A stretch of 64,000 bases of DNA. Source: Planctomycetota bacterium (GTDB lineage Bacteria; Planctomycetota; UBA1135; GCA-002686595). The position numbers and the translations under genes are program-made. The notes under the pieces are model-generated. The model saw only the letters and a list, made by a program, of their open reading frames with translations. It was not told the origin of the DNA and ran no database searches. The stretch is from contig JACKHS010000002.1 in assembly GCA_020638875.1 (NCBI GenBank), positions 62,001 through 126,000 of the forward strand, in the 5' to 3' direction. Within the stretch, counting starts at the first letter, position 1, and each line of letters opens with the position of its first letter. Below, piece after piece: positions 55,462-64,000 of this stretch.

Positions 55462-57515
55462 ATGAAGCCGTCCCTGGCCCTCGCCCTGCTCGCGGCCGCC
55501 CTCGTCGGCCGGAGCGCGCCGGCCGCCCGCACGGCGGCGGCTACACCCGCACACCCGCCGAAGCCGACCGCGCCAGCGGCCTGGCGGTGCCCGCGCCGGG
55601 CCCCGGCGCGCCGGCCGCGCCGAGAGCCCGGCCCCGGGCCCGCGACCGCAGGGCCGCGCACCCCGCGCCCAGCGCGCCGAGCGCAGGCGGCGGCGCGACG
55701 CCGCAGAGCGCGCCGACGACGCCGGCGACCGCCGCCCTGCCCGACCTGTCGGAGTGGAGCTGGTGGTGGACCTTCAACCGCGACGCCTACCTCGACCTGC
55801 GGCCGAAGGTCGTCGCGCCGCACTCGCTCACCGGCGACAACGACTTCTACCTCGGCCGCGGACAGACCACGACGGCGCACGACCTCGCGCCCGACGCGCA
55901 CACCAAGCGCACGCTCGTCGGCCCCGCGTTGCGGCGCGCGATCGAGACCGGCACCTGGCGCGTGCGCAGCGATGCGATGCTCGCGCTCGCGAAGCTGCAC
56001 CTCGACGACGCGGCGGAGGCCACCTCGTCGCTCGCGCTGATCGCGGCGCACCTCGACGCGGCCAACCAGAAGGAGATCGAGTCGGCGGTCGTCGCCCTCG
56101 GCCTGCTCGGCGACGGCGCGGCGCTCGCGCCCCTGGCGGCCGTCGCGCGCGACTCGACCGAGGGGCGCGAGCTCGTCGGTCGTGCGAGCGTGCCCGAGCG
56201 CACGCGCGCGCTCGCGACGCTCGCGCTCGGCGTGCTGGGCCACCAGCTCGAGGGCGAGTACGAGCGACTCACGCTCGTGCGCCACCTGCAGGCGCTGCTC
56301 GCCGAGACGAGCGACGCCTCGCCGGAGCTGCCCGTGGCGTGCGTCACGGCGCTGGGGCTCGTGCCGCTCGCCGAGCGGCCGGGCGGCGCGCTCGAGCCCT
56401 CGCTCGAGCACGCCCTCACGGACCGCGGCCGCCAGCTCGGGCTGCTGCTGGCGCTGTTGGCCGACGAGGAGCGCTCGTTCCACGTGCGCGCCCACGTGCC
56501 GAAGGCGCTGGCGGGGCTCGCCGCCGACGCGAGCCCGGTGCTGCGCGAGCAGGTCGAGCTGGCGCTCCTGGCCGAGCTCGCGCGCCGCGGGCGCTCGGAG
56601 CGCGTGGTGAGCTACGGCGTCGTCGAGGCCCTCGGGGCGCTGGGCGATGCCGACGCGGGCGGCGTCGACGCGCGCGTCCGCGCGGCGCTGCGCGACGCGG
56701 TGGCCGACGGCAACAACGAGCAGCGCGGGCTCGCGCTGGTCGCCCTGGCGCTCGTGTCGAGCCGGCCCGGGCAGAGCGACGCGCCGCTCGCCGCGCTCGC
56801 GGACGAGCGCGCCTACTTGCTCACGCAGCTCGCGCGCGGCAAGAGCCGGCTGCGGCCGTGGGCGGCGCTCGCGCTCGGCCTGCAGAGCTGGCACGCGGCC
56901 GAGGCCGGCGCGGCGCCCGACGCGGCCGTCGGCGCCGCGCTCGTCGCGAGCTTCGACGAGGTGCGCGCACTGCGCGACGGCGGCGCGTGGAGCCTCGCGC
57001 TGGGCCTGTGCCGCGACGCGCGCGGCGTGCCGCCGTTGCTCGCGCGCCTCGAGCGCTCGGCCGACGACGACGCGCGCGGGTACGCCGCGGTGGGCCTGGG
57101 CCTGGCCGGCGCGCGCGACGCGCTGCCGGCGCTGCAGCGCACGCTCGCCGCATCGCGCGTGCGCCCCGCGCTCCTGCGCAGCACGGCGATCGCGATGGTG
57201 CTCCTGGGCGACAAGTCGGTCGGCAGCACGCTGCACGACTTCGTGCAGGACGAGGCCACGGCGTCGGTCAAGACGAACTGCATCGCCGCACTCGGGCTCG
57301 TCGGCGACAAGCGCGCGGTCGATCCGCTGGTCACGTGGATGGAGGACGAGGCGCAGCTCGACGTGACGCGCGCCTTCTGCGCGATCGCGCTGGGCGTGAC
57401 GTGCGAGGACGAGAGCCTGCCGTGGACGGCGTGGCTCATGGCGCACGTGAACTACTTCGCGCTGACCGAGACGCTGCTGACGGACCAGGGCACCGGCATC
57501 CTCAACCTGCGCTGA
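55462..57515 (+). CDS. secreted HEAT-repeat protein, second tandem copy (one frameshift)
   Basis: A protein of about 684 residues. The start ATG 55462 (GGAGGAG upstream) opens a signal peptide (SLALALLAAALVG). Near 55525-55540 the frame must shift to the one ending at 57515, where GGYTRTPAEADRASG and a Pro/Ala-rich linker follow. Then comes WSWWWTFNRDAYLDLR, the signature shared with the first copy, and about 560 residues of HEAT/PBS-lyase-like repeats (for example VVALGLLGDGAALAPL, CVTALGLVPLAE, CIAALGLVGDKRAV). The C-terminal box LLTDQGTGILNLR matches the first copy. HEAT solenoids bind other proteins; an envelope scaffold or checkpoint role is possible. No catalytic motif is present. Confidence 0.82.
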
Positions 57516-57521
57516 CCGACC

Positions 57522-59198
57522 TCAGCGCTGCTCGGACATCAGCAGCCAGCCGCGCGGGTCGATCTCGATGAACACCGCGTCGGTGACGTCGAGCGCGCCC
57601 TCCCCGCCGTCCATCGCCACGCGGTGCGTCTCGCCGTCGACCTCGACCTCGACGGGCATGGGGAAGTCGAGCGGCTCGGGGCACATCCACGCGAGCCGCA
57701 GCGTGTCGCCGTCGAGTTCGCTGACCAGGCGCGGCAGCCAGGGGCGGCGCAGGTAGACCTCGAAGAACCAGTCGAGCTCGCGCCCGCTCTCGCGCTCGCA
57801 GATCGCGAGGACCTCGTCCGTGTCGGTGAAGCGGCAGGCGCTGCCGTCCGTGGTCGCCTCGAGCGCCGGGTCGGGGTAGGCGATGCGGCGCTGCGTGCGG
57901 AAGAAGACCTCGTCGCCCAGGAGGTAGCGCAGCGTGTGCAGCACCCACGCGCCCTTGTTGTAGATGTCCGCGCCGGTGGCCCCGAAGTAGATGTCGGGCG
58001 AGCTCATCGGCTCGCGCGGCGCGACCGGCCCGCGGTTGAGCAGCCCCATGCGCAGCTCGGCCATGCGCAGGCGATAGGCCTCGGGGCCGTTGAGGTGCTC
58101 GGTGTAGAGCGCCTGCGCGTAGGTGGCGAAGCCCTCGTGGATCCAGAAATCCTTCCAGTTGCGGCAGGTGACGAGGTTGGCCCACCACTCGTGGCTCATC
58201 TCGTGGTGCAGCAGGAAGTCGAAGCCCTGGTCCTCGCCCCACGGGTTGCCGTGGTACTCGTTGCCGTAGGCGATGATCGTCTGGTGTTCCATGCCGAGGT
58301 GCGGCGTCTCGACGAGGCCGCACTTGTCCGCGCGGAACGGGTAGGGCCCGTAGGTCTCCTCGAACCAGCGCAGTTGGCGCAGCAGGTCCTCGAAGAGCAC
58401 GCGGCCCTGCTCGAGGTGCTCGGGCAGCACCCAGTACGTCACGGGGAACGTGTCGCCGGCGGTCGAGGTGTACTCGCGCGAGAGCGCCTCGTACGGCGCG
58501 ATGTTGAGCGCGATCCCGTACGCGTTGATCGGCGTGGAGACCTCCCACGTGAAGGTGTTCTTGCCGTCGTGCTCGGCGATCGCGACGAGCTTGCCGTTGC
58601 TCGCGCACACCAGCCCCGAGGGCACGGTGACGCGGATGCCCGCGCTGTCGGGCTCGTCGTCGGGCTGGTCCTTGCACGGCCACCACAGGTCGGCACCTTG
58701 CATCTGGTTGGACGTCGCGATCCACGGCGCGCCCGAGGGGGTCTGCGACCACTGGAAGCCGCCGTCCCAGGGCGGGTTCGGCGCGACGCGCGGGCGTCCC
58801 GCGTAGCGCACCTCGAGCCGCAGCACGTCGCCGACGAAGAGCAGCGCGTCCATCGAGCCCACGTCGAGCGGCACGCGCAGCTCGCCGTCGGCCTGCGTGA
58901 ACGGCAGCGCCTGGCGCACGAAGTCGTCGCCGAAGGGCACGAGGCGCACGACCTCCGCGACCACGAGGCGCGGGTCGAGGTCGAGCACCACCGCCTGCGT
59001 CGGCGCGGTCATGCGCGCGGTGACGAGCACCGTGCCGCGGATCGCGCGCTCCTCGGGCAGCACCTCGACGTCGAGGTCGTAGCGCAGCACGTCGTAGCAG
59101 GTCTGCTCGGCTGGCGCGGGGCGCCCGGAGACGAGCGGTGCGTGGTCCTGGGGCGTCGCGGCGCACGCGGCGAGGAGGGCGAGGAAGAGCGTCGACAT
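57522..59198 (-). CDS. M1 family zinc metallopeptidase lipoprotein
   Basis: A 558-residue exported peptidase of the M1 (gluzincin) family. A lipoprotein signal ends at C12 (LLAAC). The exopeptidase-type motif is GMEHQ, corresponding to GAMEN, and the zinc site is HEMSH (332-336) with E355 18 residues on, the canonical HExxH-x18-E. Catalytic E333 is intact. The N-terminal beta domain and the C-terminal part are shorter than in full aminopeptidase N. It probably trims peptides at the cell surface. The gene converges on the HEAT gene with six bases between stops, so no terminator fits there. Confidence 0.92.
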   Translation of the reverse strand: MSTLFLALLAACAATPQDHAPLVSGRPAPAEQTCYDVLRYDLDVEVLPEERAIRGTVLVTARMTAPTQAVVLDLDPRLVVAEVVRLVPFGDDFVRQALPFTQADGELRVPLDVGSMDALLFVGDVLRLEVRYAGRPRVAPNPPWDGGFQWSQTPSGAPWIATSNQMQGADLWWPCKDQPDDEPDSAGIRVTVPSGLVCASNGKLVAIAEHDGKNTFTWEVSTPINAYGIALNIAPYEALSREYTSTAGDTFPVTYWVLPEHLEQGRVLFEDLLRQLRWFEETYGPYPFRADKCGLVETPHLGMEHQTIIAYGNEYHGNPWGEDQGFDFLLHHEMSHEWWANLVTCRNWKDFWIHEGFATYAQALYTEHLNGPEAYRLRMAELRMGLLNRGPVAPREPMSSPDIYFGATGADIYNKGAWVLHTLRYLLGDEVFFRTQRRIAYPDPALEATTDGSACRFTDTDEVLAICERESGRELDWFFEVYLRRPWLPRLVSELDGDTLRLAWMCPEPLDFPMPVEVEVDGETHRVAMDGGEGALDVTDAVFIEIDPRGWLLMSEQR

Positions 59199-59355
59199 GG
59201 TCGTGGGGCGCGCAGAAGGCGGGTGGAGGTGCCAGTAGACCCCCGCCGCGCGCGGCGTTCCAACATCTGAGGCGGCCCCGATCCGGGCGCGAAAGTTTTT
59301 CCCGGCGGCGCGCGATAGGTGCGGCGTCTCCGGGGACCCCGGGGCCCCACTGCGC

Positions 59356-60672
59356 ATGCACCCTCACAAGCTCAGCACCCTTCGCACCGACGCGCCGCCC
59401 CAGGGCGCCGAGGAGTCCGCACCGACGCTCGTCCGACGCGACCTCGCGCCGCTGTCGCTGCGGCCGGCCGCTCCGCCCGTCACGAGCGACGCCTGCTTGG
59501 CCTGCAAGTCGGTCTACAACTACCCGCTCGCGCGTTGGGAAGACATGCCGCTGTCCGTGCTGGGCTTGCCGCGCTCGACGGAGGAGGCGCGCAACATGCG
59601 CGGGTTCGTGCTCGACGTGCGTCAGTGCGCCTCGTGCGGCCACGTCTTCCACACGGACTTCCACTACGACCACATCCCCTACCGCAACGGCTCGAACCTC
59701 GTCTACAACGACGGCGCCGCCTGGAAGGCCTATCAGGACGAGCTGGCCGAGGAGTGGATCTCGAGCTACGGCCTGAGCGGCAAGCGCATCGTCGAGATCG
59801 GCTGCGGCGAGGGCCGCTTCCTGCAGCGCATGCAGCGCGCGGGCAACCACTGCATCGGCTTCGAGCCCGGCTCGGACGCGGCGCGCGCCGCGGCCGCTGG
59901 CATCGAGTGCTACCCCGAGTACTTCCAGGGCTCGCGCCTGTTCGACCTGCGCGCCGACGCGATCATCTGCCGCCACGTGCTCGAGCACCTGGCCGACCCG
60001 CTCGACTTCCTCGAGGACATCTCGATCGCCTGCAGCGCGGCCGGCATCGCGCCGCTGTTCCTCGCCGAGGTGCCGTGCATCGAGAAGGCGCTCGAGCAGA
60101 ACCGCATCAACGACTTCCTCTACGAGCACGTCTCGAACTTCACGTGCAGCTCGTTCTGCACGCTGTTCGAGCGCGCCGGCTTCCGCGTGCTCGACCTGCG
60201 GACGCGCTTCCAGGAGGAGGTCGTGACCATCGCCGCGCGGCCGCGCCTGTCGCACACGCAGCGCGAGGTCCATGCCCGCGCGCAGCGCTTCCGCCTCGAG
60301 GTCGAGGAGAAGATCGCGCGCACGCGGCGCACGCTCGAGGCCTGGCGCACGGCCGGCATGCGCGTCGCGCTGTGGGGCGCGACCGGCAAGGGCGCCGCGC
60401 TGATGAACATGGTCGGCATCACGCCCGACCTGTGCGACCTGGTGATCGACAGCGACGTGCGCAAGGTCGGCGGCTTCGTGCCCGGCACGGGCCAGCTCAT
60501 CCAGGGGCCGCAGGCGCTCCTCGACGAGCCCGCCGACCGCATCCTGATCTGCACGAACTGGCGCGCGCGCGACATCGAGCGCGAGATCCGCCAGGTGCAC
60601 GGCATGGACGCCGAGTTGTTCGTCGTGCACGACCACGGCGTCGTGCACCTGGTCGACGACCTGGTGCTGTGA
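59356..60672 (+). CDS. SAM-dependent sugar C-methyltransferase-like protein
   Basis: A 438-residue three-part methyltransferase. The N-terminal zinc-binding domain has CLAC (47-50) and CASCGHVFH (about 90-98). The central class I fold shows the SAM motif IVEIGCGEGRFL (about 145-156) and RHVLEHLADP. The C-terminal domain has a nucleotide-fold-like loop ALWGATGKGAALMN (about 338-351). This layout matches C-methyltransferases of deoxysugar biosynthesis, which act on NDP-sugars, though other substrates occur. Its stop overlaps the glycosyltransferase start (GTGA at 60669-60672), so the two likely build one glycan. Confidence 0.83.
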   Translation: MHPHKLSTLRTDAPPQGAEESAPTLVRRDLAPLSLRPAAPPVTSDACLACKSVYNYPLARWEDMPLSVLGLPRSTEEARNMRGFVLDVRQCASCGHVFHTDFHYDHIPYRNGSNLVYNDGAAWKAYQDELAEEWISSYGLSGKRIVEIGCGEGRFLQRMQRAGNHCIGFEPGSDAARAAAAGIECYPEYFQGSRLFDLRADAIICRHVLEHLADPLDFLEDISIACSAAGIAPLFLAEVPCIEKALEQNRINDFLYEHVSNFTCSSFCTLFERAGFRVLDLRTRFQEEVVTIAARPRLSHTQREVHARAQRFRLEVEEKIARTRRTLEAWRTAGMRVALWGATGKGAALMNMVGITPDLCDLVIDSDVRKVGGFVPGTGQLIQGPQALLDEPADRILICTNWRARDIEREIRQVHGMDAELFVVHDHGVVHLVDDLVL

Positions 60673-62573
60673 CCGCGACGGCCGCGCCCGACGCGCGCGA
60701 GCTCGTGCGGCGCCTGCGCGAGGCCGTCGCGCAGGGCGACGACGCCGGCGTGGCGCACCACCTGCGGGTGTTGTTCGAGTTCGACCCGGCCTTGATGCTG
60801 GAGCGACTCGACGAGCCGCGCCGCGCCGAACGCCACGCGCGCCACGAGGCGCTCGACGACGTGCTGCGCGGCTACGTGCTCGCCGACGACCGCGACGGCG
60901 AGCTGTGGCGCACGCTGATGCTGCCGGCGCCGCTGGGCGCGCTGGCGCTGCCGCTGTGGCTCTCGAACGCGCGCTGGATGCGCGCCGCCGGGTCGACGCG
61001 CGTGGACGCGCAGCTCGAGCCGGGCGACCCGGCGCGCCTCGCCGACCTGCCCCTCGAGCTCCGCGCCAAGGCGCTCGGGCGCTACCTCGTCGTCAACGAC
61101 GGCGCGCGGCCCATCGACGCGCGCGCCTGGCTCGCGGCGGTCGGCCCCGAGCTGCAGCCCGCGCTCGTGTGCTGGCTGCTGTCGGTCTACGCGCAGAGCC
61201 CCGATCGCCTCACCGGCGCGGGCCTGGCGCCGCACCAACGTCGCGCCCTCGAGGACGTCGCGGACTGGCTGCGCGGCGCGGGCCGCCCGCTCGCCACGAG
61301 CGTGCTCGAGCTCGAGACCGCGAACGACGTCGCCTACGCCACGGACGCGAACGTGCGCGAGCTCGTCGCGCGCGTCGTCGGAGGGAACCTCACGGAACTC
61401 TTCGTGGGCGCCGGCGCGGCGAACGTCGCCGAGCCGCTCGACCTCGAGGTGCTCCCGCGCTGCGGCCGCGTCGTGATCGCGCCGAACTGGCGGCCGAGCC
61501 ACGTGGTGCACCGCTGCCTCGCGCCGTTGCTCGAAGGCCAGCGCACGCGCGGCGCGGCGGCGCTGCTCGTCCACGAGCCCGGCAAGCGCCCCGCGTCCCC
61601 GCCCGCGAGCGACTGGAACACGGTCGAGCTCGAGCTCGCCGGCGCGCAGCACTACCTGATCGAGCTCGGTGCGATCGGCGACGCCCTCGCCGCGCGCGAC
61701 CTCGAGCTCGTGTACTACCCCGAGGTCGCGCCCTCGCACGCCGGCGCCTGGCTCGCGATGCGGCGGCTCGCGCGCGTGCAGGCCGCGGGCTACGGCTTCC
61801 CGGTCACGACCGGCCTCGAGACGATCGACTACTACGTCGGAGGGCGCGAGGTCGAAGGGCCCGACGCGCAGCGCCACTACGTCGAGCAGCTCGTGCTGCT
61901 GCCGGGCCTCGGCGTCAGCACGACCACGCCGCCCGCGCCGCGCACGTCCTTCGCCGAGCGCGCGGACGGACCGCCGCGCCTCGCGAGCGCCGCGGGGCTG
62001 CGCAAGCTCAACGCGCCGCTCCTGCGCGCGTGGGACGAGGTGCTCGCCGGCGCGCCCGGCGCGAACCTCGACCTCTACCCGGCCTTCTCCGCCGACGCCG
62101 TGAACAGCTACGGGCCGCGGTTGGCGCCGCACCTGCGCCGCGGCGGCGCGACGCTGCACGGCAAGCTCGAGCGGCAGGACCTCGTCGACCGCCTCGCGCA
62201 GAGCGACCTCTACCTCGACTCGTTCCCCTTCGGCGGCTTCAACACGCTGGTGGAGGTCCTCGCGAGCGGCTGCCCGTTCGTGACGCTCGAGGGCGACCAC
62301 GCGCGCAACCGCTTCGGCGCCGCGCTGCTGCGGCGCGTCGGCCTGCCCGAGTTCCTGATCGCGCGCGACTGGCGCGCGTACGTGGCCGCGGCGCGGCGCG
62401 TGCTCGGCGACGCCGGGCTGCGCGCCGAGTTGCGCGCGCGCCTCGCGGACCGCGACGCGGTGCTCGCGGCGCTGCGCGACCCGGACGCGGCGGCGCACTT
62501 CGACGCCGCGGTCGAGCGGATGCTCGCGCGCGGCCCGCGCCGCGGTTCGGCGGAGCGCCCGCTCCTGATCTGA
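60669..62573 (+). CDS. GT41/HMW1C-like glycosyltransferase
   Basis: A 634-residue soluble protein starting at the GTG that overlaps the methyltransferase stop. The N-terminal 220 residues are helical. The C-terminal half is a GT-B fold like the GT41 family (O-GlcNAc transferase and the HMW1C N-glycosyltransferases). The nucleotide-sugar region is visible in RQDLVDRLAQSDLYLDSFPF and GGFNTLVEVLASGCPFVTLE with HARNRFGAALL. Members transfer sugars to proteins in the cytoplasm. With the upstream methyltransferase it could decorate surface or flagellar proteins. The acceptor is unknown. A hairpin terminator follows 4 bases after the stop. Confidence 0.8.
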   Translation: MTATAAPDARELVRRLREAVAQGDDAGVAHHLRVLFEFDPALMLERLDEPRRAERHARHEALDDVLRGYVLADDRDGELWRTLMLPAPLGALALPLWLSNARWMRAAGSTRVDAQLEPGDPARLADLPLELRAKALGRYLVVNDGARPIDARAWLAAVGPELQPALVCWLLSVYAQSPDRLTGAGLAPHQRRALEDVADWLRGAGRPLATSVLELETANDVAYATDANVRELVARVVGGNLTELFVGAGAANVAEPLDLEVLPRCGRVVIAPNWRPSHVVHRCLAPLLEGQRTRGAAALLVHEPGKRPASPPASDWNTVELELAGAQHYLIELGAIGDALAARDLELVYYPEVAPSHAGAWLAMRRLARVQAAGYGFPVTTGLETIDYYVGGREVEGPDAQRHYVEQLVLLPGLGVSTTTPPAPRTSFAERADGPPRLASAAGLRKLNAPLLRAWDEVLAGAPGANLDLYPAFSADAVNSYGPRLAPHLRRGGATLHGKLERQDLVDRLAQSDLYLDSFPFGGFNTLVEVLASGCPFVTLEGDHARNRFGAALLRRVGLPEFLIARDWRAYVAAARRVLGDAGLRAELRARLADRDAVLAALRDPDAAAHFDAAVERMLARGPRRGSAERPLLI

Positions 62574-62576
62574 GCC

Positions 62577-62612
62577 GGCCGCGTCCGCGCGCCTGCGCGC
62601 CCGACGCGGGCC
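62577..62612 (+). terminator. hairpin terminator after the glycosyltransferase
   Basis: Arms 62577-62585 and 62603-62612 pair with one bulged G. The inner sequence is GC-rich and can pair further. It lies directly after the stop and just before the next gene's promoter-like boxes. Confidence 0.5.
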
Positions 62613-62615
62613 GAG

Positions 62616-62644
62616 TTGCCCGCCCGGACGGCCGCGGCTATCGT
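62616..62644 (+). promoter_or_regulatory. candidate sigma70-type promoter
   Basis: TTGCCC at 62616-62621 (4 of 6), a 17-base spacer and TATCGT at 62639-62644 (4 of 6). The start site would be about 62651, only three bases before the ATG of the sigma-factor gene. The -10 box is identical to the one at 2593-2598. Confidence 0.42.
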
Positions 62645-62653
62645 TCTCGGGGC

Positions 62654-63448
62654 ATGGCCCAGACCCTCCACCCCGGGACCCCGCGCGAGGTCGCGATCCC
62701 CGCGCTGCTCGAGCAGCACGGCGGCAAGATCCTGGCCCTCGGGCGGCAGTTCTGCTCGAACGCCGAGGAGGCCGAGGACGTGCTGCAGGAGACCTTCCTG
62801 CAGGCCTGGCGCAAGTGGGACCAGTTCGAGGGCCGCTCGAGCCCGGGCACCTGGCTCTACACGATCGCCTCGCGCGTCTGCCAGCGCATGCACCGCAAGC
62901 GCTCGGGCGAGCCCGACCGCCTGGAGCCGCTCGACGGCGGCGACCTGTTCAGCGAAGCGCGCATCCCGGTCGTGCCCGAGGAGGACGACCCGCTGATGGA
63001 GCAGATCCGGCGCGAGGGACGCGAGAAGGTCGAGGAGGCCATCGCGAGCCTGCCCGAGTCGTTCCGCATGCCGCTCGTGTTGCGCGAGATCGTGGGCTTC
63101 TCGCTGGCCGAGATCGGCGCGATCCTCGACCTGAAGGAGGCCACGGTGAAGACGCGCCTGCACCGCGCGCGCATGCGCGTGCGCGACGCGGTGGCGGAGA
63201 GCCTGCCGGTGGCGGAGGTGGCGCCGGCCTCGTACGACCGCGAGGTCTGCCTCGACCTCCTGCAGTCCAAGCAGGAGCACATCGACCGCGGGCTCGACTT
63301 CGAGTTCCCCAAGGGCGTGGTCTGCGAGCGCTGCGCCAAGGTGTTCGAGACGCTCGACCTCGCGAGCGACACGTGCGCGTCGCTGGCCGCCGGCGAGCTG
63401 CCCAGCGAGGTGCGCGAGGCCCTGCTCGAGCGGTTGCGGCAGGACTAG
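62654..63448 (+). CDS. ECF sigma factor with Cys-containing C-terminal extension
   Basis: A 264-residue sigma factor. Region 2 lies at about 20-90 (EEAEDVLQETFLQAWRKW, then GTWLYTIASRVCQRMHRK) and region 4 at about 125-178 (LPESFRMPLVLREIVGFSLA and KEATVKTRLHRARMRVRD). About 80 residues follow that typical ECF factors lack; they hold CLDLLQ, CERCAKVF and DTC, spacing that could bind zinc like a zf-HC2 anti-sigma module. That makes a self-regulated sigma factor possible. No anti-sigma gene lies beside it. The start ATG has no clear ribosome binding site but a promoter-like sequence is just upstream. Confidence 0.85.
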   Translation: MAQTLHPGTPREVAIPALLEQHGGKILALGRQFCSNAEEAEDVLQETFLQAWRKWDQFEGRSSPGTWLYTIASRVCQRMHRKRSGEPDRLEPLDGGDLFSEARIPVVPEEDDPLMEQIRREGREKVEEAIASLPESFRMPLVLREIVGFSLAEIGAILDLKEATVKTRLHRARMRVRDAVAESLPVAEVAPASYDREVCLDLLQSKQEHIDRGLDFEFPKGVVCERCAKVFETLDLASDTCASLAAGELPSEVREALLERLRQD

Positions 63449-63669
63449 CTGTTCCCCGGCGCGGGCGCGGCGAGCTCCACTCCAGGGCGACGCCCGCGGG
63501 CCTCGACGGCTCCGCCGACCCGCCCGCGTGCTCGACCGCCGCATCGAGGCGGTGGCAGCCACGCCGGCCTCCGAAGCCCGTCCGGCGCAGGCGCTGGACC
63601 GCCCGCGGGCACGCCGGCGGTCAGCGGCACGAGAACTTCCTCCCGCGCGGGCTTGACGCGCCGCCCGCT

Positions 63670-63691
63670 AGCAAGTAAACACTTACTTGCT
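63670..63691. promoter_or_regulatory. palindromic operator of the TetR regulator
   Basis: Two perfect 9-base arms (63670-63678 and 63683-63691, AGCAAGTAA and TTACTTGCT) with a 4-base spacer. It is the most A/T-rich stretch in this part of the window and lies 39 bases before the TetR start. Length, symmetry and place fit a TetR-family operator with autoregulation. Confidence 0.7.
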
Positions 63692-63730
63692 TCACCTCCT
63701 GACGCCGGAGGAGCGCCCTTTCGCCTCGAG

Positions 63731-64000
63731 ATGAGCCCCCAAGCCACCCGCAAGCCGACGCACGTCCGCCGCCGCGAGATCGCGGAGGCGGCGCTGCGGC
63801 GGATCGGCGCCAAGGGTTCGCCGGCCCTGACGGCGGCCAGCCTCGCGGAAGACGTGGGGCTCAGCTCCGGGGCGCTCTTCCGGCACTTCACCAGCATGGA
63901 CGAGATCCTCGTCGCGGCCGTCGAGTACGCGGTCGAGCGCATCGAGGCCACGCTGCCCGACCCGGCCCTCCCGCCGCTCGCGCGACTGCGCGCGCTGGCC
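63731..64000 (+). CDS. TetR/AcrR family regulator (cut by window end)
   Basis: The first 90 codons of a TetR-family repressor; the reading frame runs off the end of the window. The N-terminal DNA-binding domain is complete: REIAEAALRRIGAKGSPALT (about 16-35) and the helix-turn-helix AEDVGLSSGALFRHFTSMDE (about 40-59), the canonical TetR recognition region. The ligand-binding domain is mostly missing, so the effector is unknown. A near-ideal palindromic operator lies upstream. GGAGGAG at 63706-63712 is about 18 bases before this ATG, long for a ribosome binding site. Such regulators usually control an efflux or lipid-metabolism operon downstream. Confidence 0.9.
   Translation, partial: MSPQATRKPTHVRRREIAEAALRRIGAKGSPALTAASLAEDVGLSSGALFRHFTSMDEILVAAVEYAVERIEATLPDPALPPLARLRALA

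Overview
The window is very GC-rich (by eye above 70 %), tightly packed, and looks like a chromosomal segment of a Planctomycetota bacterium. That assignment is inferred from several family combinations typical of the phylum: a membrane-bound-dehydrogenase/HEAT/cytochrome c protein, an FG-GAP surface protein, a Ser/Thr kinase fused to a SUMF1-type domain next to an ECF sigma factor, a lipoprotein sulfatase, and a MoxR/DUF58/VWA operon. No rRNA, tRNA, CRISPR array, phage or transposase was found. Both strands are used, most operons show ATGA/GTGA start-stop overlaps, and several convergent or adjacent gene borders carry strong hairpins.

Layout. 1-6.8 kb: NRAMP-related transporter with a DUF993 protein, an unknown HTH-like protein, small membrane proteins, a threonine-aldolase-type PLP enzyme and a PadR regulator paired with a membrane protein. 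6.8-8.7 kb (minus): Gfo/Idh/MocA oxidoreductase and TIM-barrel isomerase. 8.7-15.4 kb: CehA/McbA-type PHP hydrolase, Tat-exported TIM-barrel protein and the large HEAT/cytochrome c protein. 15.7-20.6 kb: small membrane, VOC and Cys-rich secreted proteins, a frameshifted anchored protein and an FG-GAP protein. 20.8-28.5 kb: methylmalonyl-CoA mutase small and large subunits, MeaB chaperone and phosphoenolpyruvate carboxylase, a C3/C4 interconversion and anaplerotic block. 28.5-30.3 kb (minus): an Aer-like PAS protein and a soluble chemotaxis receptor as separate genes. 30.6-33.7 kb: kinase-SUMF1 fusion and ECF sigma factor. 33.7-51.6 kb (minus): one operon of eight genes (secreted protein, E/K-rich membrane protein, MoxR, DUF58, two VWA membrane proteins, a 2162-residue TPR protein, sulfatase). 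51.7-52.9 kb (minus): a secreted protein with an in-frame UGA followed by a bacterial-SECIS-like hairpin, a candidate selenoprotein. 53.3-57.5 kb: tandem HEAT-repeat paralogues, the first badly frame-disrupted. 57.5-59.2 kb (minus): M1 metallopeptidase lipoprotein. 59.3-62.6 kb: methyltransferase and GT41-type glycosyltransferase. 62.6-64 kb: ECF sigma factor and a TetR regulator cut by the window end.

Two cross-cutting observations. First, six genes contain frameshifts, mostly in GC-dinucleotide runs; this looks more like residual assembly indels than biology, though pseudogenisation of the first HEAT paralogue is possible. Second, the most interesting signal is the gene at 51722-52867: reading continues past a UGA for 37 coding-like residues to a stop directly followed by a hairpin, and the hairpin just after the UGA depends on codons that are rare here.
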